From Methanoculleus chikugoensis (GTDB lineage Archaea > Halobacteriota > Methanomicrobia > Methanomicrobiales > Methanoculleaceae), in NCBI RefSeq assembly GCF_900095385.1, contig NZ_FMID01000011.1:1-40186 (forward strand): a stretch of DNA of 40,186 nucleotides, given 5' to 3'. Within the stretch, counting starts at the first letter, position 1; each line of letters starts with the position of its first letter. Under the pieces are notes generated by a model that did not search any database, was not told the DNA's origin, and saw only the letters and a program-made list of their open reading frames with translations. Shown here piece by piece: positions 15,501 to 22,350 of the stretch. The translations under genes and the position numbers were made by a program.

Positions 15501-16382
15501 TCACCGGGTGGTGACCTCGCACCCCTCTTCGGTGACGATCATGGTGTGCTCCGCCTGCGAGACGAACGAGCCCGGAACGTCGTGCAACACCGGAAAGGGA
15601 TGAAGAATTCCGTTCCGCACCAGGGTGGAGAGCCCGATCTCGATCTTGTCTCCCGGAACCCAGCGGCGGGAGAACGGCAAACCCCTGCGCGGCCGGGCGG
15701 TCTCAAGGATCCGTCTTGCCGACGGGAGGCGTGCGGGCCGGGCTGCGATCTGCTTGTAGATCTCCACCCTCGACGCCTCGGTGACCTTTCCCGATCCCGT
15801 TGTGGCGAAGGGCTCGATTGCAAAGACCATCCCCTCTTCGATGACGGTGCCGCCGCTCATCGCGACGTTCGGGATCATGGGCTTTCCGTGGAGGTCGTAG
15901 CGGTCGAGGCCGTGCCCGGTGAGGTTTCCGACCGGTTTGTAGCCGTGCTCCTCGATCGCCGCCTGGATGATCGCCCCGAGCTCCCCGGTGACGACGCCCG
16001 GCCGGACAGCGCCGATCGCCGCCTCGAGGGCCGCACGGGACGCCTCGACGAGCGGGCCGTGGTCGCCGAGATCGACGGTCATGGCGGTGTCGGCGATGTA
16101 GCCGTCGACGTGTATCCCGAGATCGACCTTGATGAGGTCGCCCCGGGCGAAGACCCGCTCGTCGCCGGGCATCGCGGTGTCGTGCGCCGCGGCCTCGTTG
16201 TAGGAAACATTCAGGGGGAAGGCGAGCAGCGCCCCCTCTTCGGCAACCATCTTCTCCGTCTCTTCGACCATATCGAGGAGGAACGCCCCCTCTTTCACGA
16301 GCCCCGCACCCCGGCGGAGCACCTTCCTTGCCAGCGCCCCTGCTTCACGGTAGGCGTCGTAGACATCGTCATCCATGATCAT
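15501..16382 (-). CDS. map: Type II methionine aminopeptidase
   Basis: A 293-residue cytoplasmic metalloprotease that removes the initiator Met from new proteins. The metal ligands of the pita-bread fold are visible: D87 (KVDLGI), D98 (IADTA), H157 (GHGL), E190 (AIEPFA) and the last Glu in QAEHTMIV (about 278). H67 in NEAAAHDTA is the usual substrate-side His. The length and the insert between H157 and the last Glu place it in the archaeal/eukaryotic type II group. The ATG at 16382 overlaps the stop of the upstream peptidase gene as ATGA, which favours translational coupling; a second ATG two codons later is possible. It is part of a four-gene minus-strand operon. Confidence 0.95.
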   Translation of the reverse strand: MIMDDDVYDAYREAGALARKVLRRGAGLVKEGAFLLDMVEETEKMVAEEGALLAFPLNVSYNEAAAHDTAMPGDERVFARGDLIKVDLGIHVDGYIADTAMTVDLGDHGPLVEASRAALEAAIGAVRPGVVTGELGAIIQAAIEEHGYKPVGNLTGHGLDRYDLHGKPMIPNVAMSGGTVIEEGMVFAIEPFATTGSGKVTEASRVEIYKQIAARPARLPSARRILETARPRRGLPFSRRWVPGDKIEIGLSTLVRNGILHPFPVLHDVPGSFVSQAEHTMIVTEEGCEVTTR

Positions 16383-17509
16383 AGCGTGAGCTCCTCTCTG
16401 TATTGGGTGAACCGGTCAAAGCCGGTCTCTGTCACCGCGCCCATATCCTCCAGGCGGACGCCGCCGGTCCCGGGGTAGTAGAGCCCCGGTTCGATCGTGA
16501 CGACGTTTCCGGCGACGAGCGCCCCGCCCTGGGGGCCGAGCGACGGCTCTTCGTGCACCTCGAGCCCGACGCCGTGGCCGAGACTGTGGGTGAACCCCTG
16601 CGTGTTGCTCTCGTAACCGCGGTCGCGGAAGAACTCGACCGTCGCGCGGTAGAGGTCGGCGCCGACGGCACCGGCACGGAGCATCGATACCGCGTGGGAT
16701 TTTGCGTCCCTGACGGCTTCGTACATCTCCCGGATCGCGGGAGAGGGCTCGCCTTTCACGACCGTCCGGGTCATGTCGGCGTGGTAGCCGGTCAGTTCGT
16801 CCTGCGGGAAGATATCGATAACGATGGGCTCATTCTCCCGGAGCGGTCCCACGCCGGGGCTGTGCGGGAGGGCGGTGTCGGGACCGCAGGAGACGATTGT
16901 GTCGACCCCGCGGTAGCCGTGGGCGAGGAGGTAGGCGTGCATCTCGGCGCGGACGGCCTCAGATGTGAGGGGCGCGCCATCCCGGTAAAGGACGCCCCCT
17001 TTCGGGACGGATGACCGGATGAGCGCGATCCCGCGCTCTATCGCGGCCTCGGTGGCCCGCTGGACCGAGCGTATCCGCTCGATCTCCTCCGGCGTCTTGA
17101 CCGCCCGCATCGCCTCGACCGCCCCCCGCTCATCGAGGACGACCGGCTGGAACGATTCGAGTTCCCGTGCGAGGGCGAGCGGGAAGTTCGCGGGGACGAG
17201 GACGGGGCCGCCGGCGAGGTCGGCGATCATATGGGCGGTCGCACGCCAGCGGGGCTCTCCGGCCTTGATGTAATCGAGGTAGCCTGCGTGGGCGCGGGTG
17301 ACGACCGCCGCCGTCGATTCGCGGACGGCACGTTCATGCTCCATCTGCGGGACGACGATCATCCCGCGCTCACCCGGCTTCTGGACGTAGACCACGGGGT
17401 CGGTGGTGCGGAACCGGGTCAGGTAGCGCACGTTGGCATCTATGGACGAGCCGTAGGCCGCGTATGCCGCTGCACCTCTCTCCCGGATAGCCGAATCCAG
17501 TCCGTTCAT
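16379..17509 (-). CDS. M24 family Xaa-Pro aminopeptidase-like protein
   Basis: A 376-residue protein of the aminopeptidase P/prolidase type. The N-terminal half is a creatinase-like domain (about 1-130). The C-terminal pita-bread domain keeps five metal ligands: Asp in IVIDIFPQ, Asp in HADMTRT, His in SLGHGVG, Glu in TIEPGLY and Glu in RLEDMG. It should cut peptides with Pro in the second position, or dipeptides Xaa-Pro, in the cytoplasm. The frame stays open 24 codons further upstream, but that extension would run into the divergent gene at 17569, so the ATG at 17509 is chosen. The stop overlaps the map start by four bases. Confidence 0.88.
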   Translation of the reverse strand: MNGLDSAIRERGAAAYAAYGSSIDANVRYLTRFRTTDPVVYVQKPGERGMIVVPQMEHERAVRESTAAVVTRAHAGYLDYIKAGEPRWRATAHMIADLAGGPVLVPANFPLALARELESFQPVVLDERGAVEAMRAVKTPEEIERIRSVQRATEAAIERGIALIRSSVPKGGVLYRDGAPLTSEAVRAEMHAYLLAHGYRGVDTIVSCGPDTALPHSPGVGPLRENEPIVIDIFPQDELTGYHADMTRTVVKGEPSPAIREMYEAVRDAKSHAVSMLRAGAVGADLYRATVEFFRDRGYESNTQGFTHSLGHGVGLEVHEEPSLGPQGGALVAGNVVTIEPGLYYPGTGGVRLEDMGAVTETGFDRFTQYREELTL

Positions 17510-17568
17510 TCTATCAACTCTTCCGCTGAAACCACAAGTACTTTTACCCGCGCGTTCAAGTATGAATA

Positions 17569-17802
17569 ATGGATGAGGCAACCAAACAGGTCTTCAAGGC
17601 AAAGTTTGTCATGCTGACGGTGATGCTCAACGTCATCGTCCTCTGCTTCGCCATAGGTGTCTTCGTCCTCTTCCGGTTCGCGCCCGAGGGGACCACCGGC
17701 CTTGCGATCGGTCTTCTCCTCCTCGCGGTAGGGGCAATCTTCTCCCTATCGTTCCGGAAGCAGTATGCCCGGACGAAGGTCTGGCTGCACGAACAACCAT
17801 AA
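17569..17802 (+). CDS. Small two-helix membrane protein
   Basis: A 77-residue protein with two hydrophobic helices (about 13-35 and 42-60), a basic connecting end (FRKQYARTKVW) and a short tail. Third codon positions are GC-rich, as in true genes here. It is divergent from the aminopeptidase gene, with only about 60 bp between their starts. A similar small membrane protein is common in Methanomicrobiales, but I know no function. Confidence 0.7.
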   Translation: MDEATKQVFKAKFVMLTVMLNVIVLCFAIGVFVLFRFAPEGTTGLAIGLLLLAVGAIFSLSFRKQYARTKVWLHEQP

Positions 17803-17833
17803 TAGTGCGCGCGGGACTCGCGCAGGCAAACCC

Positions 17834-18133
17834 ATGCTGGCAAAGATCAAATCCGAGATTGAACTCGTTTCAAGGCACCTGGAGGTGATCCGGGCGGTCG
17901 TGGAGTACCAGCCCATCGGCATCATGAAGCTCGCCGACATCCTGGATCTCCCCTACCACCGGGTCCGCTACTCGCTGCGGATCCTGGAGCAGGAGGGCTA
18001 CATCCGCGCCTCGCCGGCCGGCGCGGTGGCGACGCCGCTCGCGGGCGACCTTCTTTCCACTCTGGACGCCGAGGTCGACGAATTGATCGATCTTCTTCTG
18101 GTTATCCAGAAAGAGAATTCCCGTAACGTTTAA
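17834..18133 (+). CDS. Winged-helix DNA-binding protein
   Basis: A 99-residue protein. Residues 15-65 are a winged helix (HLEVIRAVVEYQPIGIMKLADIL, recognition helix near LPYHRVRYSLRILEQEGYI, then a wing). The C-terminal 30 residues form an acidic amphipathic helix (LDAEVDELIDLLLVI), likely for dimerisation. The frame is open upstream to 17765, but the ATG at 17834 begins right at the conserved domain. It is 31 bp after the small membrane protein gene and probably co-transcribed. Targets unknown; archaeal proteins of this size are often global or autoregulated regulators. Confidence 0.75.
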   Translation: MLAKIKSEIELVSRHLEVIRAVVEYQPIGIMKLADILDLPYHRVRYSLRILEQEGYIRASPAGAVATPLAGDLLSTLDAEVDELIDLLLVIQKENSRNV

Positions 18134-18148
18134 TACGATTCAGTCAAG

Positions 18149-18156
18149 ACATTATA
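18149..18156 (+). promoter_or_regulatory. TATA element of tRNA-Asn
   Basis: CATTATAG lies about 15-20 bp before the mature tRNA end, in the range for an archaeal tRNA promoter with a short leader. An alternative is TTTAATA at 18129. Confidence 0.4.
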
Positions 18157-18168
18157 GAGCACTTGTTT

Positions 18169-18241
18169 GCCGCCATAACTCAGTTGGTAGAGTGGCTGGC
18201 TGTTAACCAGCATGTCACAGGTTCGAGTCCTGTTGGCGGCG
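18169..18241 (+). tRNA. tRNA-Asn (anticodon GTT)
   Basis: A 73-nt cloverleaf. Acceptor GCCGCCA pairs with TGGCGGC (18234-18240), with G as discriminator base at 18241. The anticodon stem is GCTGG/CCAGC around the loop CTGTTAA, so the anticodon GTT is at 18202-18204. The T-arm has CAGGTTCGAGTCCTG. No intron is present and CCA is not encoded, as is usual in methanogens. A T-rich stretch (CTTTTGCCC...GTTCTTT) follows and can serve as terminator. Confidence 0.97.
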
Positions 18242-18459
18242 TACCAACTTTTGCCCTTGTTCTTTCTCAATTCCTCGTTACTCCCCGCAATGGCAGTAAG
18301 GGTTATCGACCGAATCGGGATATGCCACGGCAGGCATGCGCCGGAGATTACGCGCTGCAACGCCGTGCGCCCCGCACCGGAGTCTTCACTCTTTGACGGT
18401 GAACGCCGTTCTGCACCGCTACGCACAATCTCGTGCGAGGCGGGTCCTGTCCGGCAGGG

Positions 18460-18645
18460 TCACCTGCTCCAGGGGGATCGGCCCGAGACCAGGACTCTCT
18501 CCGGTCGGCGCCCATCCTCCCCGGTCTCCTGCTTTGCCGCCGCTTCCAGGCACTCAACGCTGCAATATGGCACGCCCCCACTTGCAGATTGCTCCTTCAG
18601 CAGGAACTCCCGCCCGCAGTATCCACAGTAAGCTGATTTTGGCAT
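18460..18645 (-). CDS. Small zinc-finger protein
   Basis: A 61-residue frame. Its first half has two Cys pairs, YCGYC (residues 7-10) and YCSVEC (27-32), spaced for one treble-clef or zinc-ribbon site. The second half is a charged tail. The start is supported by AGGTGAG five bases upstream on the minus strand. The proteins of this size in methanogens with CxxC...CxxxC are mostly of unknown role. The tail may be overextended, so the exact end of the fold is uncertain. Confidence 0.6.
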   Translation of the reverse strand: MPKSAYCGYCGREFLLKEQSASGGVPYCSVECLEAAAKQETGEDGRRPERVLVSGRSPWSR

Positions 18646-18932
18646 CCGAACTCACCTGAAGAGAGAGGAGGCATATCAGAGGATAAACCTTTCCTCATAT
18701 TCCGAAAGACCGGCATCTGCCGATCCGGCGTGGTTCGTTCGAATGCCGACCGATATCATGGATGGGCGGCTCCTCGTTCAGGGCCGTCAGCTACTGCGAA
18801 GAGCGGGCCTCCCCCTCGCTTGTGCCGGACCGGGGGGCGACACCACGGGCGATGAAACCGGGAAGAGGGAACCCGAAAGGAAACGTTCGTAACCCCTGAA
18901 GTCGAGCTCCATGCATCGATGGAGCGATCGAG

Positions 18933-19079
18933 ATGCCGAGGCTGGTGCTGATCGATACGGCAACGGGGACGCGGGTCCGCCACCGTATCAGGAGCTGGAA
19001 ACAGGCTTTGAAACAGCAGGAGTGGTACGAGGCGAAACTCGGGCGGCGCGTGCGGATCGAGAAGGTCTTCGGACGGTAG
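18933..19079 (+). CDS. Small basic protein, 48 residues
   Basis: A 48-codon frame starting MPRLVLIDTATGTRVRH and ending RRVRIEKVFGR. It is very rich in Arg and Lys and has two alpha/beta-like halves (strand-helix: SWKQALKQQEWYEAKLG). A ribosome-site-like GGAG stands nine bases upstream of the ATG at 18933. Third positions are GC-rich. No family recognised; it could be a nucleic-acid-binding microprotein. The region 18246-18459 and 18646-18932 around it has no other convincing gene. Confidence 0.5.
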   Translation: MPRLVLIDTATGTRVRHRIRSWKQALKQQEWYEAKLGRRVRIEKVFGR

Positions 19080-19134
19080 CGCCGCTCCGGGCGCCGGGAA
19101 AGAATGATAGTCCCGCCGGGCGTACCTGACAATC

Positions 19135-19542
19135 ATGCACGGCGATGCGGCGGAACCGGTCTCGCTCAGGGACGCTATGGCGGCGGCAGAGGTCTCGCGC
19201 CGGGAGAAGAAGAAAAACCCGGCATTTGCGGCGGGGCTCTCGCTCCTCTTCAACGGCCTCGGGCAGGCCTACAACGGGCAGTTCATGAGAGGCGTCCTGG
19301 TGCTGCTCGGAAGCCTCTTCGGCCTCTTCATCCTGATCGTTCCGGGCGTGGCGATCTGGGCCTGGGGCGTCTACGATGCCTACCGGACGGCGAAAGGGAT
19401 GAACGAGGGGCTCGTCCCCTACCGGGAGACGAGTCCGCTCGCGATTGTCGGGTTTGTGGTCGTCTGGGCGGTGACGATCTTCCTGCTCTCGGCGGCATCG
19501 GCGATGCTGCTCGTCGCGATGGGGCAGCAGGGGATGCTGTAG
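19135..19542 (+). CDS. TM2-like membrane protein
   Basis: A 135-residue membrane protein. After a charged N-terminus (REKKKNPAFAAG) come two helices linked as in TM2/DUF5683-type domains: NPAFAAGLSLLFNGLGQAYN, GQFMRGVLVLLGSLFGLFIL, then WAWGVYDAYRTAKGMNEG. The pattern G-x-G-x-x-YNGQ-x(2)-RG and the final W-x(3)-DAYRTA are diagnostic for the group. A third helix follows at about 100-130. The function of the family is not known; it is often a partner of other membrane or secreted proteins. Confidence 0.8.
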   Translation: MHGDAAEPVSLRDAMAAAEVSRREKKKNPAFAAGLSLLFNGLGQAYNGQFMRGVLVLLGSLFGLFILIVPGVAIWAWGVYDAYRTAKGMNEGLVPYRETSPLAIVGFVVVWAVTIFLLSAASAMLLVAMGQQGML

Positions 19543-19618
19543 TGTGCGGGCGGCCAGGTCCTGAACTACCGGGAGAGCACCCCTCTCCCTCAGGGTGGAG
19601 GCGTTCAAAGCGGGGTTA

Positions 19619-19648
19619 TGCCTGCCTGATCAACCCGGGTTGCAGGCA
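19619..19648. repeat. Nested inverted repeat upstream of RNA-like element
   Basis: TGCCTGC (19619-19625) and GCAGGCA (19642-19648) flank the perfect palindrome CAACCCGGGTTG (19631-19642). It lies between the TM2-like gene and the TATA box at 19679; it may be the terminator of the former or a protein-binding site. Confidence 0.4.
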
Positions 19649-19674
19649 CCAAGTTGTCGGCGTTGCGGTTACGT

Positions 19675-19687
19675 AACGTTTATATTC
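19675..19687 (+). promoter_or_regulatory. TATA box for candidate RNA
   Basis: TAACGTTTATATT has a good TATA core (TTTATATT, 19679-19686). Transcription would start near 19706-19712, directly before the folded element and not in front of any plus-strand protein gene. Confidence 0.45.
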
Positions 19688-19705
19688 TCTTCTGCATTGT
19701 ATGTA

Positions 19706-19783
19706 TATAGTGAGTAAGTCCTTCCCGAAACGGATGAGGCTACCTTGAGGTAGGTGGGACAAAGTAGGGAAGGGTTCACCATT
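19706..19783 (+). ncRNA. Candidate structured RNA next to DUF3800 gene
   Basis: CCTTCCC (19720-19726) pairs with GGGAAGG (19767-19773). Inside, CTACC-TTGA-GGTAG (19740-19753) makes a perfect five-base-pair hairpin with a four-base loop. The two single-stranded sides (13 nt each) are purine-rich, an arrangement seen in compact regulatory RNAs. A TATA box precedes it on the plus strand. On the minus strand it would sit 10 nt after the DUF3800 stop, so the strand is not certain. From memory, several published RNA motif families are named after DUF3800 because they lie beside these genes; I could not check membership. Confidence 0.4.
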
Positions 19784-20431
19784 CTACTTCTGGCGACCCT
19801 TAAAAAAATCGAGCGCGATTGTCATTTTAGGTTCGATGATACTATAATAGATTTCATTGTTTTCCCGATACCGCTGGTGAACTGCACCCGCCGCAAAGTC
19901 TGCGGCCTGTATGCAGGGTTCTGTTCGAGAATCAACGTGTTCGATGACGAACTGGTCAAGTGGTGTCGCACAGGGAACGCCATTATCGAACATACGGTAC
20001 GCGAGATAATCGTCAAAATGGTCACGTTGAAGGCTGTACATCGATTTGTCCATGTAGACGTAAATACATCCTTCGATCGCGTACTGGTTGGCAATCCTGG
20101 ATATGAGGGACCCGGTGAGATAATTATAGACGATCTGCTGTTTATCCCTCAGCCTGCTGTACACCTGATCCTTCCGGCGCACCGCGTAGGCGATGTCGAG
20201 ATCACAATCGGCTATGCACTGTAAAATACGATTCTTGATCAACCCTTTTGTGTTGTTATACTTGAACTCAGGGAGATCCCTGAATGATTTCTTGAGTTTT
20301 CTCTGGCGGATCCTTTTAAAACAGCGCCGAATCGTCTGCTCATCCCGGACTATAAGGGCCGCAAGGACAAAATAACGAGACGCCCTTGGTCCAAATCCGA
20401 GATCTCCAGATTCATCGACGTATATTTTCAC
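19784..20431 (-). CDS. DUF3800 domain protein
   Basis: A 215-residue protein with the hallmarks of DUF3800: an N-terminal strand with acidic residues (KIYVDESGDLGF), a middle with MDKSMYSLQRDHFDDYL, and QAADFAAGAVH near the C-terminus. Conserved Asp/Glu at both ends suggest an RNase H-like nuclease fold; no activity can be shown from sequence. The start is GTG at 20431, with a TATA-like CTTTATGA about 30 bases upstream, so the mRNA may be leaderless. GC content is clearly lower than in neighbours and several codons are AT-ending, which suggests horizontal acquisition. It stands alone between inverted-repeat-rich spacers. DUF3800 genes are often found in mobile or defence regions. Confidence 0.88.
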   Translation of the reverse strand: MKIYVDESGDLGFGPRASRYFVLAALIVRDEQTIRRCFKRIRQRKLKKSFRDLPEFKYNNTKGLIKNRILQCIADCDLDIAYAVRRKDQVYSRLRDKQQIVYNYLTGSLISRIANQYAIEGCIYVYMDKSMYSLQRDHFDDYLAYRMFDNGVPCATPLDQFVIEHVDSRTEPCIQAADFAAGAVHQRYRENNEIYYSIIEPKMTIALDFFKGRQK

Positions 20432-20459
20432 GCAATAAATAATAGAACGTACTCGTCAT

Positions 20460-20570
20460 AAAGACTGCGAGGATTCCGGCATCCTCCCGCCTCGCACCGG
20501 TGTGTCCTGCGGTGCATCTCTCCACCCGGGCCGTCATCCCGATATACTTCTGAAGACCCGATCTTCAGAC
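20460..20570. repeat. Cluster of hairpins between DUF3800 and uptake operon
   Basis: TGCGAGG (20466-20472) with CCTCGCA (20490-20496) competes with GAGGAT (20469-20474) and ATCCTC (20481-20486). GCACC/GGTGC (20494-20498, 20511-20515) follows, and TCTGAAGA/TCTTCAGA (20549-20556, 20562-20569) closes the series. No gene is in this 190-bp spacer. Confidence 0.4.
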
Positions 20571-20622
20571 TTGTTAGCACAATAAGAAACATTCATATTA
20601 CCTGATCGACAAACGAGAACCC

Positions 20623-21138
20623 ATGATAGGTCTCCCGGCAAACCGTCTTTGCTGCCTCCTCCTTCTGTTTCTCTTCGTCCCGGCCGTGGTCTGCGGCGCA
20701 CCGGTCACCCGGACGCTCTCGACCGCCGAACCGGGGGCGGGGGAGGTCGTTACCGTCTCGCTCTCGATCGACGGCATCGACCTCGGCGGGGTGGTCGAGA
20801 CGCTGCCGGCAGGCTACGCCTTCGCGGGAACCGACCACCCCGACGACCGGGTCGTCGTCCGGGGGCAGAAGATCGGGTTTGCCGTGATGAACGAGACCCG
20901 CATAACCTACTCCGTCACCGCCCCCGCCTCCGGGAGCGGGGATATCACCGGGACGTGGGAGGACTTCCTCGGTGAGTCGGAGGGGGAGGTAGCCGCCTCG
21001 CACGTCGCGGTGGACGGTATCGAGACGGCGGCGGAGAGCGGCGGCGAGAAGCCTGCCGCACAGGAGGCCGCATCGCCGTTCGCGGTTCTTGCGACGGTTG
21101 CCGCCCTCCTCATCGCCGGACGGGGTGGTCGGCGATGA
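20623..21138 (+). CDS. Exported partner protein with C-terminal anchor
   Basis: A 171-residue exported protein. Signal peptide at 1-25 (NRLCCLLLLFLFVPAVVCGA). The body (about 26-130) is an all-beta domain with LSTAEPGAGEVVTVSLSI, a GGVVETLPAGYAFAG segment, then ITYSVTAPASGSGDITGTW. This is the pattern of archaeal cohesin-like or surface-layer-associated domains that often occur together with dockerin-like modules. A Glu/Ala-rich linker leads to a C-terminal helix and basic tail (SPFAVLATVAALLIAGRGGRR) that resembles an archaeosortase or membrane anchor. It overlaps the substrate-binding protein gene by four bases (ATGA), so the two are coupled. Confidence 0.7.
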   Translation: MIGLPANRLCCLLLLFLFVPAVVCGAPVTRTLSTAEPGAGEVVTVSLSIDGIDLGGVVETLPAGYAFAGTDHPDDRVVVRGQKIGFAVMNETRITYSVTAPASGSGDITGTWEDFLGESEGEVAASHVAVDGIETAAESGGEKPAAQEAASPFAVLATVAALLIAGRGGRR

Positions 21139-22340
21139 AGCGACTCCTCCTCGTTCTCCTCCTGCTCCTCGCCGTCCCGGCATCGGCAGCAGACAGGATC
21201 CCGGGGGACACCGACGGCGACGGGGTGCTTGCCTCCGGTGAATACGCCTCGGCCGTCCTCGCCTACCTCGATACCGCTTATATGGGCGGGGCGGGGGACC
21301 TCGATCGGGACGACATCCGCGACGCCGCCTGGGTCTACGCCCGCTGGGACGGAAAGCCCCGCGAGGTCGTCGATTCGTCGGGGCAGACCGTGACGCTTTA
21401 TCGTCCCCTGCGCCGGGTAGTGACCTTCAGCGGCGAGTCCCTCGAAACCCTCCGGTCGCTCGGGTTCGATATGGACAGGGTCGTCGCCGTCGACAAATAC
21501 AGCCACGAGAAGAGCACTTTCTTCCCCGAGTGCCAAAATAAGGCGAACGTCGGGTCGATCTGGTCTCCCGACATGGAGAAGGTCATCTCTGTGCAGCCGG
21601 ACACGGTCTTCCTCTACGCGACGATCAGCACCGCGGCCTGCGACGACATCCAGCAGCGGCTCGAGGCGAGCAGCCCCGGTATCCGGGTGCTGCGGTTCGA
21701 CTGCTTCAAGCCCGCCACCTATGCGGACGAGATCCGCACCATCGCCTCGATCGTCGACGAGACCGAACGGGGAGAGGAGTTCGCATCATATTATGAATCG
21801 ACGATGGACCAGATCCGGGACGGCACGGCCGGGATCCCGGACGACGAGAAGACCCGGGTCTACTTCGAGTACTGGTTCGACTACACGACCGTTGCCGCCA
21901 GCGCGGGCTACAACGAGAAGACCGAACTTGCCGGCGGGAAGAACCCCTTCGCCGTCGGAACCGCGGAGTACCCCGTCGTCGACCCCGAGGCGATCCTCGT
22001 CGCGGACCCCGAGGTCGTCGTCAAATTGGCCGGGCAGGGCCTGGCCGTCGGCGGCTACGCGGGGCACGATCCCGAAGCGCTCGATGCGATCCGGTCGGCG
22101 CTCGTCGAGCGGCCCGGGTGGTCGAAGATCTCCGCGGTGAAGGACGACCGCGTCCACGTCATCCACTCCGACATTCTCGGCGGCGCCCAGCACTTCATCG
22201 GGACGGCCTACCTCGCGAAGTGGTTCTACCCGGACCGGTTCGCCGACCTCGACCCGCACGCCGTCCACCAGCGCTACCTCACCGGGTTCCAGGGGATCGA
22301 CTTCGACCTCGCGTCCGAAGGGACGTTCGTCTACCCGTGA
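21135..22340 (+). CDS. Metal-chelate/corrinoid ABC transporter substrate-binding protein with dockerin-like domain
   Basis: A 401-residue exported protein. After the signal peptide (1-19) comes a dockerin-like segment with one canonical EF-hand loop, DTDGDGVLASGE (25-36), and a degenerate second one near residue 55 (DLDRDDIRDAAW). The main part (from about 75, REVVDSSGQTVTLYRPLRRV) is a BtuF/FepB-type fold with two lobes joined by a long helix (about 215-235). It should deliver a cobalamin, siderophore or similar chelate to the permease that follows. The gene overlaps the upstream gene as ATGA and lies 10 bp before the permease gene. Confidence 0.9.
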   Translation: MKRLLLVLLLLLAVPASAADRIPGDTDGDGVLASGEYASAVLAYLDTAYMGGAGDLDRDDIRDAAWVYARWDGKPREVVDSSGQTVTLYRPLRRVVTFSGESLETLRSLGFDMDRVVAVDKYSHEKSTFFPECQNKANVGSIWSPDMEKVISVQPDTVFLYATISTAACDDIQQRLEASSPGIRVLRFDCFKPATYADEIRTIASIVDETERGEEFASYYESTMDQIRDGTAGIPDDEKTRVYFEYWFDYTTVAASAGYNEKTELAGGKNPFAVGTAEYPVVDPEAILVADPEVVVKLAGQGLAVGGYAGHDPEALDAIRSALVERPGWSKISAVKDDRVHVIHSDILGGAQHFIGTAYLAKWFYPDRFADLDPHAVHQRYLTGFQGIDFDLASEGTFVYP

Positions 22341-22350
22341 CCGGTGCGCC

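Noticed and set aside
18744-18890. 48-codon frame starting MPTDIMDGRLLVQ
   Set aside because: It lacks a ribosome site and the second half has no folded character; the neighbouring frame at 18933 is better supported.
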